DNA of 64,000 nt, from assembly GCA_026545765.1 (NCBI GenBank), contig CM048839.1, forward strand, positions 43,198,677 to 43,262,676. The letters run 5' to 3'. The notes beneath the pieces were generated by a model, which was not told the DNA's origin, made no database searches, and saw only the letters and a list, made by a program, of their open reading frames with translations. This DNA comes from Plantago major. Its lineage: Eukaryota; Streptophyta; Magnoliopsida; Lamiales; Plantaginaceae. Below are positions 35,383 to 47,423 of the stretch, one piece after another; the stretch's first letter is position 1; each line of letters starts with the position of its first letter. A program made the translations under genes and the position numbers.

Positions 35383-37216
35383 GGCTTTGATTACCACTAG
35401 CTTTTCAGCTCCATGAGTTTTTTTTTTTACCATTGACTAATAAAAAGCTTGTTAGCTGATTAAGAAACTACCAAGTTAGCTTTTTTTTTAAAAAAAGATC
35501 CTTCTTATCTTTTTCATTCCGAAAATATCCCTGACCTAAATTAGAAAAAAGGAAAAACAACCCGTTTAGTATAATTATTTACTTGTTTGCAACTAACATA
35601 CCACATCTCTTTAAAATGTATACATGCAGTACATAACAATTATTGATTTTTTTTCCTTACTAAGTTAGAATGCTCAACGAATATTTCTTTTAACTTCTGA
35701 TAATTTTTAATGATGTCATTAAAGTGGCGGTGAAAAGTAAATTGAATATATATTAGAATAATTAGACAAAAATGAGATGTGCTATTATTTAAAAAAATAT
35801 AGACTAATAATACGATGAGAAAGGTTAAAGAAAATAAAAATAAGAGTAATGCCCTTTTATGTCATTTTACAAAATACCAGCAAGCTTATCAGCTAATTTG
35901 CTAAACACCTACATTAAGGCTCATTCTTGAATCGCAATTTTCCGAATCGAACTAAATCAAATCAAACGAATCGAATCAAAAATCGAATCGAATCAAGAAA
36001 TTATTTTGTAATAATAATAACAATTATATGATGGTATATATATTCACAATTAAAAAAATAATATTATTTTTGTCATCTTTCTCACACTCTTCCTACTCTT
36101 TTTCTGTCACTTTACTTTTTTGTTTATTATTGTATAACAAACTTTAAAACCAACTGCGTGGAAAACAATATGAGAATGATAACTCGATTAAAACTGAATT
36201 TTAATCGTCGTACAAACTGTCTTTTCTAGTTTTTTTTTTTTGAATCGGTGAAATTTATTACAACTTGAAAACGTTTATAAGAGCATGGACAATGTTCGAC
36301 AAATAAAATAATTAAAAGCTTAACCAAAATCACTAGTCCATAAATCATGCACAAGCTCGTGCCAACAACTTTACATCAACACTCTTTCTTGTCCAGAACC
36401 TCCAGCCTTGTTCCATTTTCCAAACTGCTTCTTCAACTTTCATGTCCCAATACTCATATTTCAACTTTTATGAAAATAAATTAAGTATATTTGATTAATG
36501 TTTGTGATAATGTTCTTTTTATAAAGTTTGGTCCGACTTTGGTTTGGTTTAACTTGTTTTGGAGTTTTTGAGAGTCATTTAAAAGACTTGTAGAGTTTGG
36601 TTTGACTTTGGTTTGGCTTAATTTGTTTTTTATTTGTTAAGTTTGAGAAAAAACTCAACGTTAGCTTCTGAGTTTAATTCTATTGTTCTGATATCTTTCA
36701 ACAAAAGAACATGTAGATTTTTTGTTAGAGATGTACGTACAGAGTATGTAAACCAGATTGTATGATACTCTCAGGTTCCTGTAATTTCTTATCTTAACTC
36801 ACATTTTACGGTAGAAAAGAAGGGTAATTCAAATTGTAACTATACTCTTTATTTCATTGATCTACTAAAAGTCGTATTAAAAAGAAAGAAAGAAAAAAAG
36901 TTGAAAATAATTCAATTGGATAAATTTTCTTATTTTCCTTGTACAAAAGATCGGGTGTGTAAATAAATGATAAAATAATAATAATACTAATAACAACAAC
37001 ATCATCAACAACAACAACAACAACAACAATAATATGAATTTAATGAATCGAATCGAATCAAGATGTCGAATCGAATGAATCAAGACAAGTTGAATCGAAT
37101 CGAATCGAATGAAGTTTCAAATAAGAGAGCCTAAAATCGCCTATTTATCACTTATATATTCATTCTATTTTTACTACTACCAACTAACTTTTCAGCTAGT
37201 CTTGCTAAACAGAGTC
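35383..37216. mobile_element. Harbinger-type miniature element (outer, interrupted)
   Basis: The ends are GGCTTTGATTACCACTAGC and, reversed, GACTCTGTTTAGCAAGACTAGC, flanked by TAA at 35380-35382 and 37217-37219. Removing the nested element at 35918-37131 leaves about 0.6 kb. The remaining sequence matches, in reverse orientation, the element that begins at 63433, including the run ATGACATAAAAGGGCATTAC. Confidence 0.65.
35918..37131. mobile_element. Harbinger-type element nested in the outer element
   Basis: The ends GGCTCATTCTTGAA and, reversed, GGCTCTCTTATTTGAA are flanked by TAA (35915-35917 and 37132-37134). Subterminal GAATCGAATCGAATCAAG-type repeats occur at both ends (about 35940-36000 and 37035-37110), as in many miniature elements. 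Interior positions about 36980-37035 hold AAC/AAT microsatellite sequence. No transposase frame. Confidence 0.65.
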
Positions 37217-37219
37217 TAA

Positions 37220-37756
37220 GTATCAATATCTCCATTTTGTGAGAGATTAATATATGACAATAATACCGGCCCAACATGATTTAATGCAATTGACCCTGTA
37301 ATAAATAGTCTTTACTAAACACCATATTGAGAGGTATAAGTTATGTTAATATGCCATAATTTCTTCTAATATAAATTAGAGAACCGGTCATAATATAGTA
37401 AAAGACTACAATATCTCTATTACTAAACAGAGTAAGACTCTTGAGAGACGGTCTATAGATAATTTAACTAGAGACGGACCTATATTGTCAAGAAAATCAT
37501 CGATGTTATTAATCAAAACACTTATGTTATCAACATTGGTGTTTTTTCATATTACAACAAGACTTATTTCGTTAACAACGTAGATGTTTTGATTAATATG
37601 TTGATAACATAGTCCAGTCTTTTTATGTAGAGACGTCTCTCATAAGACTCTCATAATACTTCGTGTACTAACTTATATTAATATCGTATAAATTGTCTCT
37701 CTGGTGTGTTCCTGGGACTTAAATTTGTTAGTCTAGATTTCGATAAAGAGAGTTTG
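37220..37756. other. Spacer before the eIF5B relic
   Basis: An AT-rich spacer without a recognised gene. The nearly palindromic words GAGAGACGGTCT (about 37443) and AGAGACGTCTCTCAT (about 37630) could mark a small inverted-repeat element, which is not resolved. Confidence 0.3.
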
Positions 37757-39542
37757 ATGGGGGAGAACGAAGTCGACTGTTGGTGATGAGGAAGGTGGTG
37801 CTGGAGGTAAGTCGAAGAAGAAGGGGTTTGTAGTTGATGATGATGATGGGTAAAACGACCAGTGAACCTGTGCCAGAAACTTCATCAAAGAAGAAGAAGA
37901 AGAAGAAGGGTGGGAAAGCTGGTGAGGAAGAAGATGACCTCGACAAGATATTAGCTGAAATTGGAGGGGCACCTCAACCTGTTTCCACTTCTGCTGCAGC
38001 TCCACCTGGGGAAAATATACAGACTCAGCCTCATCTGGAAGGTGCTGCTGCTGCTACAAAAGAAGCAGATGAGTCACTCACATCAAAGAAGAAAAAGAAA
38101 AACAAGGATAAACAAACAGAGAACAAGGCAGCTGCACCTGAGGAAAAGCAGGAGGAAACAAAAACACATGTTATAAGTAAAGTGCCAGAAAAGAAAGTCC
38201 CAAAGCATGTCCGAGAGATGCAAGAGAGACTTGCCAGAGCTGAGGAACAAAGAATACGGAGGGAACGGGAAGAAGAAGAGAGGCTGACAAGAGAAGAGGA
38301 GGAAAGGCTGCGATTAGAACAACTAGAACGACAAGCGAGAAGGCGCTTAAAGAAGGAAAAAAATAAAGGAGAAGATTGAGCAGAAGAAAAAAGATGGGAC
38401 TTATTTAACTGCGAATCAGAAGGAAGCGAATAAAAAGCTGGAGGCACTGAGGATTCAACTTCTCCCCAAATTGGGGGATCTGCAATTAGGTGAGTCTTCT
38501 CGACCAACTACCAAAAAGCCTCTTTATCAGAAGAAAAAGTCAAAAACACAAGCTCAATCTAATGGAGTAGGTCCTGTACAAGTTGAGGAACAACCCAAAA
38601 CCGAAGTAGATGTAAGAATTTACAATGAGGCTAGTCCATGTTTTTGCATCTAAACCAAAGGGGCCTCACATGTTGGAAACGTTTCCTTAAACATGAATAA
38701 TCTACTATAGTAATAGATTGCACTTGAGAAAGAATTACTAAAATTCATTGAGAGGTGAAAGAGTAATTGAAGCTCAAAGTGTGTTGGTTGATGCATTAAA
38801 TATGGAATGCCAAGAGTTGAAAATGGGAAGAATCCCACATGGCTAAAATTGATAAAGAATGAACTAGTTATAAGTCCAAAACTTGCTATTGGGTTTGGGC
38901 CCCAAGGGGCACCCATGGTTTTGGAAGGAGTGAGGAGCTAGATAGCTCCATCACTCGACCATACGCACCCGCCTGGCTCCGCCAGGAGCCGGGCCCGGGT
39001 CTGTTGGTTTGGGCGGGATTCAGCAAACGGATCTATCCATTCGCTGAAAGGGAAAAATCCAACAGGTGTGCCTATTCGAATTTTTCTTTCTGCAGGGAGG
39101 AGCCGGGCCCGGGTCTGTTGGTTTGGGCGGGATTCAGCAAACGGATCTATCCATTCGCTGAAAGGGAAAAATCCAACAGGTGTGCCTATTCGAATTTTTC
39201 TTTCTGCAGGGACCTGTTCGTGAAAGGCTACATCTATTCAGACCGCAACTCTTCAATATTATAAATAGACCTTTAATTGGACTTTTACCACAATCAAATT
39301 CAAAACCTTCTTTCTTCTCTACTTTCTCTAAAAGCTCGAACTTTCTATATCACTTGAGTTCGACAAGTTAGCAATTGATTAGAATTCTAACTTCCACGCT
39401 TCTATCTTGGGAGACTGATCGCTAAGTAAACCGTAGGCACCAGAGCGGGACGATCAAAGTCTTAAGGACCGAGGGCCAACCCTCAGCTCAGCAGACTTAT
39501 ACTCTCTGTTTTTCGTATACCATCTTCTATACACCCACTCTC

Positions 39543-39763
39543 AGCGACGGATAGAAATTTTTTTTTTTTTTTAAAATCTTGGTCAACGCTCTGTAGCGAT
39601 GGATAAACTTATCCGTCGCTACAGAGCGACGGATAAGTTTTATCCGTCGCCAAACGGGGCGACGGATTCTATCCGTCGCCCCGTTAGGCGATCCGTCGCT
39701 ACAGGGGCGACGGATAAAATCCGTCGCCCCTTTCCGTCCCGTTACAGCAGAATTCTTGTAGTG
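39543..39763 (-). mobile_element. CACTA (En/Spm-type) transposon end
   Basis: The right edge, reversed, reads CACTACAAGAATTCTGCTG, the terminal signature of plant CACTA elements. The adjacent 200 bp carry about nine copies of the 9-mer GCGACGGAT in both orientations, typical subterminal transposase-binding repeats. The opposite terminus is missing; it abuts truncated LTR sequence, so insertion was accompanied or followed by deletion. Confidence 0.75.
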
Positions 39764-39772
39764 AATGATGGA

Positions 39773-41127
39773 TGGATACGGGTGCAACCCGACACATTTT
39801 TTCTGACAAGGGTGCCTTATCCACCTACTCTCCGGTGAAGGATAAAAAGCTGTTCATGGGGAACGACGCTACCTCGGAAGTGAAGGGAGTTGGCAAAGTG
39901 GTTCTGAAGATGACTTCTGGGAAGGAGCTCATCTTGAGCAGTGATGCACGTTCCGGATATCCGCAAGAATTTGGTGTCCGGGGCTTTGCTAGTTAAGGCA
40001 GGTTTCAAGATGACTTTCGAGTCTGGTCAGTTTGTAATGTTGAAGAATGGTCAGTTTGTAGGAAAGGGCTACATGTGTGATGGGCTCTTCAAAATGTCTG
40101 TAATGTCTGTTGTACGCTCCTTTGAGAGCAATGAAATAAAGCATTTTACCTACTTGTCTGAGTTCTCTATTTTATGGCACCATAGATTAGGGCATACAAA
40201 CTACAATGCAATTCGAAAGTTAATCAGATTGAAACACTTGCCATCCTTTGAAATCAATCCTCAAAGTAAATGCGAGGTTTGTGTGGAGGCAAAATTAACT
40301 AAGACACCATTTCATTCAGTAAACAGAACCACTACTCCTCTAGAATTAATCCACAGCGACTTGTGCAATTTAAAGTTTGTGCAAACTAGAGGAGGGAAAA
40401 AGTATTTTGTTACTTTTATTGACGATTGCACAAGATATTGTTATGTTTACTTGCTAAGAAGTAAGGATGAAACCTTAGAAGCATTTAAACATTACAAGAC
40501 TGAAGTTGAGAACCAACTTAATAATCGAATTAAGATAATTCGAAGTGATAGAGGTGGAGAATATGGAGCACCATTTGAAGAATATTGCTCTCAGTTTCGC
40601 ATCATTCATCAAACTACCGCTCCTTACTCGCCTCTATCTAATGGTGTTGCTGAACGCAAAAATCGCACTCTCAAGGAGATGATGAACGCACTATTACTAG
40701 ATTCTGGGTTACCCCAGAACTTGTGGGGGGAGGCTATTCTCACGGCCACTACTATTCTTAACAGAATATCCCGGAAAAATAGTGACGTTACTCCATATGA
40801 ATTATGGAAGGGTCACCAGCCATCATACAAATACTTGAAAGTGTGGGGGTGTTTGGCAAAGGTAGAAGTACCTAAGCCAAAGCAAGTCAAAATTGGACCC
40901 AAGACTGTAGATTGCATATTCATAGGATATGCGAATAATAGTAGCGTGTATCGCTTCTTAGTGCATAAGTCGCAGATACCGGATATCCATGAGGGTACAG
41001 TTATTGAGTCAAGAAATGCAGAATTCTTTGAAACGATCTTTCCTAGAAAGGAGAAGAAAGAGTTAATCACTCGCAAGAGAGATTATGAAACTGCATTAGG
41101 ATCGAATGAAGAAATTCCTGAACCAAT
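39773..41127 (+). pseudogene. Copia pol fragment: protease end, pre-integrase, integrase
   Basis: The fragment starts in the protease active site (MDTGATRHIFSDKG) with a frameshift near 39945. It then has the GAG-pre-integrase zinc-binding region (WHHRLGHTNY...CEVC, about 40173-40290) and an open integrase core. The core keeps the DDE residues: Asp in IHSDLCNL, Asp in FVTFIDDCTRYC and Glu in DRGGEYGAPFEEYC. The C-terminal integrase region (YELWKGHQPSYKYLKVWGC) is followed by a break into LTR sequence. RT and RNase H are absent. Confidence 0.8.
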
Positions 41128-41128
41128 A

Positions 41129-42017
41129 GTTTCCTTAAACATGAATAATCTACTATAGTAGTATATTGCACTTGAGAAAGAAATACTAAAATTCATTGAG
41201 AGGTGAAAGAGTAATTGAAGCTCAAAGTGTGTTGGTTGATGCATTAAATATGGAATGCCAAGAGTTGGAAATGGAAAGAATCCCACATGGCTAAAATTGA
41301 GAAAGAAGGAACTAGTTATAAGTCCAAAACTTGCTATTGGGTTTGGGCCCCAAGGGGCACCCATGGTTTTGGAAGGGGGAGGAGCTAGATAGCTCCATCG
41401 CTCGACCACACGCTTTTGCCCGCCAGAGCCGGGTTCGGGTCCGTGGGTTCATGATCTTGAGTAGATTATTATCTTTTTGGGCCAGAAACATATTGTGTTT
41501 GGTTAAGCCCAAATAGATAGTTTGAAACGAAGCCCAACACTAAAGCATGAAGCCCAACTGTTGGTTTGGGCGGGATTCAGCGAACGGATCTGTCCATTCG
41601 CTGAAAGGATGTAACTGAACGGGAAAAATCCAACAAGTGTGCCTGTTCGAATTTTTAATTCTGCAGGGACCTGTTCGTGAAAGGCTACATCTATTCAGAC
41701 CGCAAATTTTCAATATTATAAATAGACCCCCAGAATTGGACTTTCACCACACCGAAATTCAAAACCTTCTTTCTTCTCTACTTTCTCTCTAAAAGCCTTA
41801 ACTTTCTATACTGCTTAGTTCGACAAGTTACCAATTCAGTGCTAGAATTCTAACTTACTGCTGCTCTATCTTGGGAGACTGATCGCTAAGTAAACCGTAG
41901 GCACCAGAGCGGAGCGATCAAAGTCTTAAGGACCGAGGGCCAACCCTCAGCTCAGCAGACTTATACTCTTTGTTTTTCGTATACCATCTTCTATACACCC
42001 ACTCTCTACAACCAACA
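41129..42017 (+). repeat. Right LTR (5'-truncated) of the damaged Copia element
   Basis: Sequence from TTTCCTTAAACATGAATAAT to ACCAACA matches the left LTR, except that it keeps about 120 bp (41440-41560) that the left copy lost and lacks the left copy's 114-bp duplication. It ends exactly at the GTAGA target copy. Confidence 0.75.
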
Positions 42018-42541
42018 GTAGATGCTGCTGCAGAAGCTGGAGATGTTGAGGAAGCAGAGTCTTCAGGTGAAAAGGATAAATCTGAAGTTAATTATGATGT
42101 CAAAGAAAATCAATTAGAAAAAGGAGGAGGAGGTGATGATGATGGTGAAGATGATGACGGTGACGATGATGATGAAGAATGGGATGCTAAAAGCTGGGAT
42201 GAAGCTGATTTAAAGTTACCTAGGAAAGTGCATTTTCTGATGAAGAAGTTGAATCAGAGCCTGAAGCATTGGCGAAGGAGTTAAAGACTGCCTCTCATCG
42301 TACTGGGCCAACCAAGCCTATTGATTATCGCGAGAAAATTACCTCAGGTGTGCCACACAGGTCTAATGCTGAGGTCGTATCTAATGAAGGTAATAAAGTT
42401 ACTGCTAATTCAGACACAAACAAATCCTCTCAGATTGAGGGTGGGCAAGATCTTCGCTCGCCAATATGCTGTATTATGGGCCATGTTGATACTGGTAAAA
42501 CAAAGTTGCTTGATTGCATAAGAGGTACTGATGTCCAAGGA

Positions 42542-43952
42542 AATATGATACTTTTGTTCTTGTTAACTTTAAGCTCTAGGAACTCGCTTGACGCACTCAA
42601 AGAACATTATGCGAATGATCTGACCGAGGAAGAGAGGAGACTACTCTTTAAATTGAGAAAGGTCTTCAAGATACCATGAGGTGCTCTGTAGTCTGTATCA
42701 TCGTGTAAAGGAACTACACCCTGATTCATATACTACCTAACAACCAACATCAGTTTTACAAAATAGTGGTCGTTGCCTGTTGGGTTTCGTTTCTGTTAAT
42801 TTTGTCGAATTTGAGCCATTTGTCTCTGTGAATGTTTGCAACAACAGGTCTGGCTGTTGAGTATTTATTCTTCAAATTTTGGTGCTCAATAATATGGACA
42901 ATTCTTTAGCTTGCATCATGCAAGTGTGTTTTTGGATTAAAAAAAGTTACTACTACATAATGTTACTAAAAAGTTTCAATTGAATATTGTTGTGGAGTGA
43001 AAAATTATATAGCTATGTATAATTTCAACCCACCTAAATTCTTTATCTAGATTCACTACGCTATGAGTGAATCTTTAAAATAAGGAATTGCAGTGGATAT
43101 GAGTAATTCTAGGTTGTTATCTAGCTCGCTATTTTCCACGCTAGATAATAAAACCATTTTGGTGTGGTTTCTTTGACCCATAAGTTGGGATTATCTTGTT
43201 GAAACTAATGAAAAGGAAGCATTTGAATCATTACTCCCACCATCCCGTGAATCTGGTCCACTTTATTTTCGGCAATGTTTTTAAAAAAAGTTTATTGTTT
43301 GTTGTTGGGAATATAAATGATAAAGAATGGAGAAAGTATGAGAGATAAGATATATAATGATAAAAAATGGAAAAAGTAAGAGGGGGTAGTGGGAGTTAGT
43401 AGAAGTACTTTTTTGCTATTTTTGTAACTGAACTAGATTCGTGAGACGTCTATAAAAGTAATACTGGACCAGATTGATGGGACGGACGGAGGGAGTATTA
43501 TAGTACTATAGTTTATATTTTTTGAGTCAATGCAACGTTAGACATGCAGGTTGAAAATGGAATTGTTCTAGACTTGTGGTTAGCTGAATGTTAATGGCTG
43601 GTCTTTGTTTGTCAAAAGGACCAACAGTGATTATGGTCTTCCATGGCCGAAAAAGTCTCCCTACCAGCGATCACCATAGTTAGCCATAGCTTACCTTTGC
43701 TTTTTCCTCAACTAATTAATTTAACATCTTCATTTTTCTTTCTTTCTTCCTTTCTTAATTTGATTCCTTCCAACCAGCTACTTAATTGGAACTCTCATCT
43801 TCCTCATTCCTCTTCATCAATGCCTTAATTGAAAGAGGAACAAGGATCAAGAGTTTCACATTTCATTTTTATTTAACCAATTCCATCTATCTATTCTTAT
43901 AAGCCTGATACATAAAAGGAAAAAAAAAAAAACCAGGTAGGTGTTTGTGAAA
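42542..43952. other. Spacer between the eIF5B relic and NET2
   Basis: Directly after the eIF5B break there is a short open stretch (about 42578-42679; [20 protein letters not shown]) preceded by an intron-like TTTAAGCTCTAG, of unknown origin. The rest is AT-rich spacer holding a Stowaway element (43234-43495) and, from about 43640, a CT-rich tract likely to be the NET2 promoter and leader. Confidence 0.4.
43234..43495. mobile_element. Stowaway MITE
   Basis: This 262-bp element has inverted ends CTCCCACCATCCCGTGAATC and, reversed, CTCCCTCCGTCCCATCAATC, flanked by TA on each side. It lies about 460 bp upstream of the NET2 start codon. Confidence 0.85.
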
Positions 43953-46900
43953 ATGTTGCAGAGAGCTGCAAGTAACGCTTATTCTTGGTGGTGGGCCAGC
44001 CACATTCGTACTAAGCAATCCAAATGGCTCGAACAGAGCCTTCAGGGTAACCATTTCTTCTTCAATCAAACCAAATTCATATGCTATAATATATATGCAA
44101 TGCATCTCAATCCTCTGCTTTTTTCCCTAAGATTTTTCAAATTTTAGAATTTTCTGGTTATTCAATGCCAACAGGCAGGGACGGACCGGGGGCAGAACGC
44201 CCCCTAAAATTGAATTTTTTTTATTGGTAATATTTTCGAAAATATAGGATATCGCATCCCTAACTCTCGGTAAAACCTCATCTACATAATTTCTAGATTT
44301 TGCCCCCAAATCCGGTTCCGCCCCAGGGTTTGCATGTAGCCTTACCCTTGCATAAGTTGCCTTGGACATTTAAGAATACCTTGCAGTTTTCTACATTTGT
44401 GTTTTTCTGGTTTCCCATTTGCCATGCAACTGGACTTTATTATTGTGTAATGAAATTATGCTGCTCATGTAAATCAGCTCTCAGTGGATCCATTGTTTTG
44501 CCTCAAAATTCATTAACTGACTAGGCTTTTATCACAAAAAAACAAAAAAAGGACTAAAACTAGTTTTATGTACTATACCACTGTAGATATGGAAGAGAAG
44601 GTACGAGGCATGATTAAGCTGATCGAGGAGGATGGGGACTCCTTTGCCAAGAGGGCTGAGATGTATTACAAGAGGAGGCCAGAACTCATAAGCACCGTCG
44701 AACAAGCTTTCAAGTCTTTCCGAGCTTTGGCTGACCGCTATGACCACTTATCCAAAGAATTGCAGAATGCCAACAATACAATCGCTAATATATGTCCAGA
44801 ACAGGTTCCGTTTATCGATGATGATGATGATGACGACGAGACCCCTAGGCCTAAATTTCCTAAGAATGTACCCCCTGTGAATGCGGGGAACATTCCCAAA
44901 GTTCCCAAGGCTCCCACTAAGGATTTAAAGGGACTTCTAACCACGGCTTCAAAACAAGCGAAAGCCAAGAAATTGGAGAAACAGCAAAATCATAACAAAG
45001 TTGTCCAAAAATCCGGATTGACCAAAGATGAAGCAGTTAAAGAGATTGACAAGCTTCAGAAGGATATTCTGGCTATGCAAACGGCTAAAGAGTATGTCAA
45101 GAGCTCGTATGAGAGTGGAGTTGCAAAGTACTGGCAAATCGAGAACCAGATCACAGAGATGCAACAGAAGGTATGCACATTGCGAGATGAGTTTAATGTG
45201 GACTCTGTCATTGAGGACGATGAGGCTCGGACACTAATGGCAGAAGCAGCTCTTAAGTCATGCCAAGAGACCTTAGCTCAGTTGCAGGTATGTGTTAAAA
45301 TCTTGTCTGGCAAATACATTCTTAGGTTGATTGACTACTAAAAACATTCATAGTTCCACATATGGGTTCATAGTTTATTATTCATTGGAATGGTTTCAGA
45401 TTATTATGAACTCAGAAGGTTCTCAGTTTTTTTTCTCGTTTCCTCTGCATATATAATGGAAGCTACACTCTTTGACTTGTTCCCACTGTTGCAGGAAAAA
45501 CAACAAAGTTCAACTATAGAAGCAAAAGAAGAATATAAAAAGATTGACGCGGCATGCCAGCGTCTCAAGTCTCTCAAGAGTAAATTTTTACCCGACCAAT
45601 TGGATGAAGAAAACAAAATTCGACATGACGAAACTGCCAATGTAAATGAATCAGAAAGCTTAGGGAGTCGGTCTATATCAGAAGTAAAATGTGATTCGGG
45701 CTTCAGTGAACCTCTTACAGTGACAGAGTTGGCAGAGAAAATTGACGAGCTGGTCACGACGGTGATAGGTTTAGAAAGTGCGATGTTGTCTCAGACTATT
45801 CACATCAACACATTAACAACAGAATCGGGTGAACTCCATACACAGATACAGAATCTGGAAAATGAAAAGGAGTCTCTGATCGGGGACACTCAAACATTGA
45901 GCACCAGGATCAAAGAAATGGAGGAAAAGCTTGCCAAGATCCAAGAATTAAACAAGAATGTGGAAAGCCAAAATATTAGTCTTCAAGTGGACTTCGCCGG
46001 AGCACGTTCCAGTCTCAACCACCTTACTGAAAAACTTGGTAGCGTAAAGCCAGATGAAGAACCAGAGGATACCTATTCGGATGGCACTACGTCCTCCTCC
46101 GAAGGCAAGTTGCCGGATGATTATCTCGGATCCCCAAAATATTTGCCTCCAGGTACAGCCAACGATTCTGGTTCTCTGAATACAGAAGAAAAAGAGGATG
46201 TAAAAGAAGTGGTTGTTACTGTTGAAAGCCCTGAGCTATCTGTACCTGAAGAAAAAGGAGAACCTGAAAATACAGCAAAAAAGTCAGTCAAGTTTTTGGA
46301 TCATTTGAAAGATCCGGTTACTCCTGATGTACAAGGAGACAAGGGTAAAGAAGAAGAGTTAAACTGGCAGCAGATGCTATTGACTGGTGAAGACGATCGG
46401 GAGAAGATTCTGCTCAAAGAATATACAGAAATTCTAAGGAATTTTAAGGATGTCAAGAAGAAACTCAGCGACATGGAGAAGAAAGATAGGGATAGCCAAT
46501 TTGACATAACATTACAGTTGAGTGAGCAAAAAAAGGCCATTATGAAGAAGGACGAAGTGATACAACGCCTTCGTGAGAAGCTGAACTCACAACGAGGCAA
46601 GAAGGGAGATGATGGGGTCGTTGACGATGATTTGGAAGTTAATGAAACTTTTGATACCCCAACTGCAGATAAAGTAGATGAACTAAATTCATTTTTGGTG
46701 AATAACAACGCTACTGCATCGGTGTCTATTGTTGAAGAGAAGCTTCGGATGGATATTGATGCGATACTGGATGAAAACTTAGATTTCTGGTTAAGATTTA
46801 GCACTTCATTCCATAAAATCCAGAAATTCAGGACCGAAGTACAGGATCTACAGCACGAAATAACCAAACTCAAAGCGAAAAAGAAACAGGAAGGTAGTGT

Positions 46901-47423
46901 CACTGGTGGAATAAAATCAGAGGTGCGGCCCATTTACAAGCACTTACGTGAGATACAAACAGAACTGACCGTGTGGTTGGAGCGAAGTGTGTCCTTAAAA
47001 GATGAGCTTAAGGGCAGGTTTGCATCGCTGTGCAGTATTCAAGAGGAAATCACAAAAGCCTTAAAGGAAGGTGTTGAGGAGGATGAGATCCGATTTAGTA
47101 GTCATCAAGCAGCCAAGTTCCAAGGAGAAATCTTGAACATGAAACAGGAAAATAATAAGGTCAGAGAAGAACTGAATGCAGGTTTAGATCATGTAAGCAT
47201 ACTTCAGCTGGAAATCGAAAAGACGCTGAGAAAGTTGAACGATGAGTTCGGTATTTGCAGTGATCAGTCAGATTCCAAGAGCCAGTCGAAAGTACCTTTA
47301 AGATCATTTATATTCGGAACAAAAGCGAAGAACAAGAAGAACTCTATCTTTTCTTGTATGCATCCCAACAAGAGGTTCCAAGTTATGAGATCTGGAGTAC
47401 CTGTGTCAAATAACAACTATTGA
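43953..47423 (+). CDS. NET2: NETWORKED 2-type actin-binding protein (NAB domain)
   Basis: Plant NET proteins bind F-actin through an N-terminal NAB (KIP1-like) domain and link it to membranes; NET2 members act mainly in pollen, where they bind PRK receptor kinases. Exons: 43953-44046, 44587-45287, 45495-47423; phases join to 907 residues, close to Arabidopsis NET2A. Residues 1-90 form the NAB domain: MLQRAASNAYSWWWASHI, then DMEEKV, DGDSFAKRAEMYYKRRPELI and ALADRYDHLSKELQ. An Asp run follows (about 100-106), then a Lys/Pro linker and long coiled coils (about 170-460 and 540-850). The tail is basic (FGTKAKNKKNSIFSCMHPNK). The start is fixed by the invariant MLQRAASNAYSWWW. Intron 1 contains a small inverted-end element. 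It converges on the PUB33-like gene, with 333 bp between stop codons. Confidence 0.92.
44176..44326. mobile_element. Small inverted-end element in NET2 intron 1
   Basis: The ends CAGGGACGGACCGGGGGC and, reversed, CTGGGGCGGAACCGGATTTG are imperfect inverted repeats of the CAGGGGCGGA type common in plant hAT-like miniature elements. No clean 8-bp target duplication was found. Confidence 0.4.

Larger units (their letters stand above)
38611..42017 (+). mobile_element. Damaged Copia retrotransposon inside the eIF5B relic
   Basis: The element begins TGTAAGAATTTAC, ends ACAACCAACA, and is flanked by GTAGA (38606-38610 and 42018-42022), which restores eIF5B reading across the gap. Left LTR sequence (38611-39542) and right LTR sequence (from about 41129) align over most of their length. 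The first roughly 75 bp of the right LTR and the end of pol are missing, as are gag, the primer site and everything after integrase. The left LTR has a 114-bp tandem duplication (38985-39098 and 39099-39212). Confidence 0.8.
37757..42541 (+). pseudogene. EIF5B: eIF5B N-terminal pseudogene, split by a Copia element
   Basis: The relic matches the N-terminal half of eIF5B, the GTPase that joins ribosomal subunits at the end of initiation. The intronless coding tract shows a GRTKST-like start shifted by one base after the ATG (37757), a KSKKKGFVVDDDDG block ended by TAA (37850), the Lys-rich KKKKKKKGGKAGEEEDDLDKILAEIGG region, and a Glu/Arg helix. A frameshift near 38360 precedes KLEALRIQLLPKLG and the TE break between TEVD (38610) and AAAEAGDVEE (42023). 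An Asp/Glu block, [24 protein letters not shown] with the P-loop (42479-42502) and DVQ follow. Homology stops there; switches, G2-G5 motifs and later domains are absent. A functional eIF5B must exist elsewhere. Confidence 0.85.

Noticed and set aside
39004..39264. 86-codon frame with repeated peptide
   Set aside because: It results from the 114-bp tandem duplication within an LTR and is not a gene.
46301..46933. 210-codon minus-strand Ser/Phe-rich frame
   Set aside because: It is the antisense shadow of the NET2 coiled-coil exon, where Lys/Glu codons read as Phe/Ser on the other strand.
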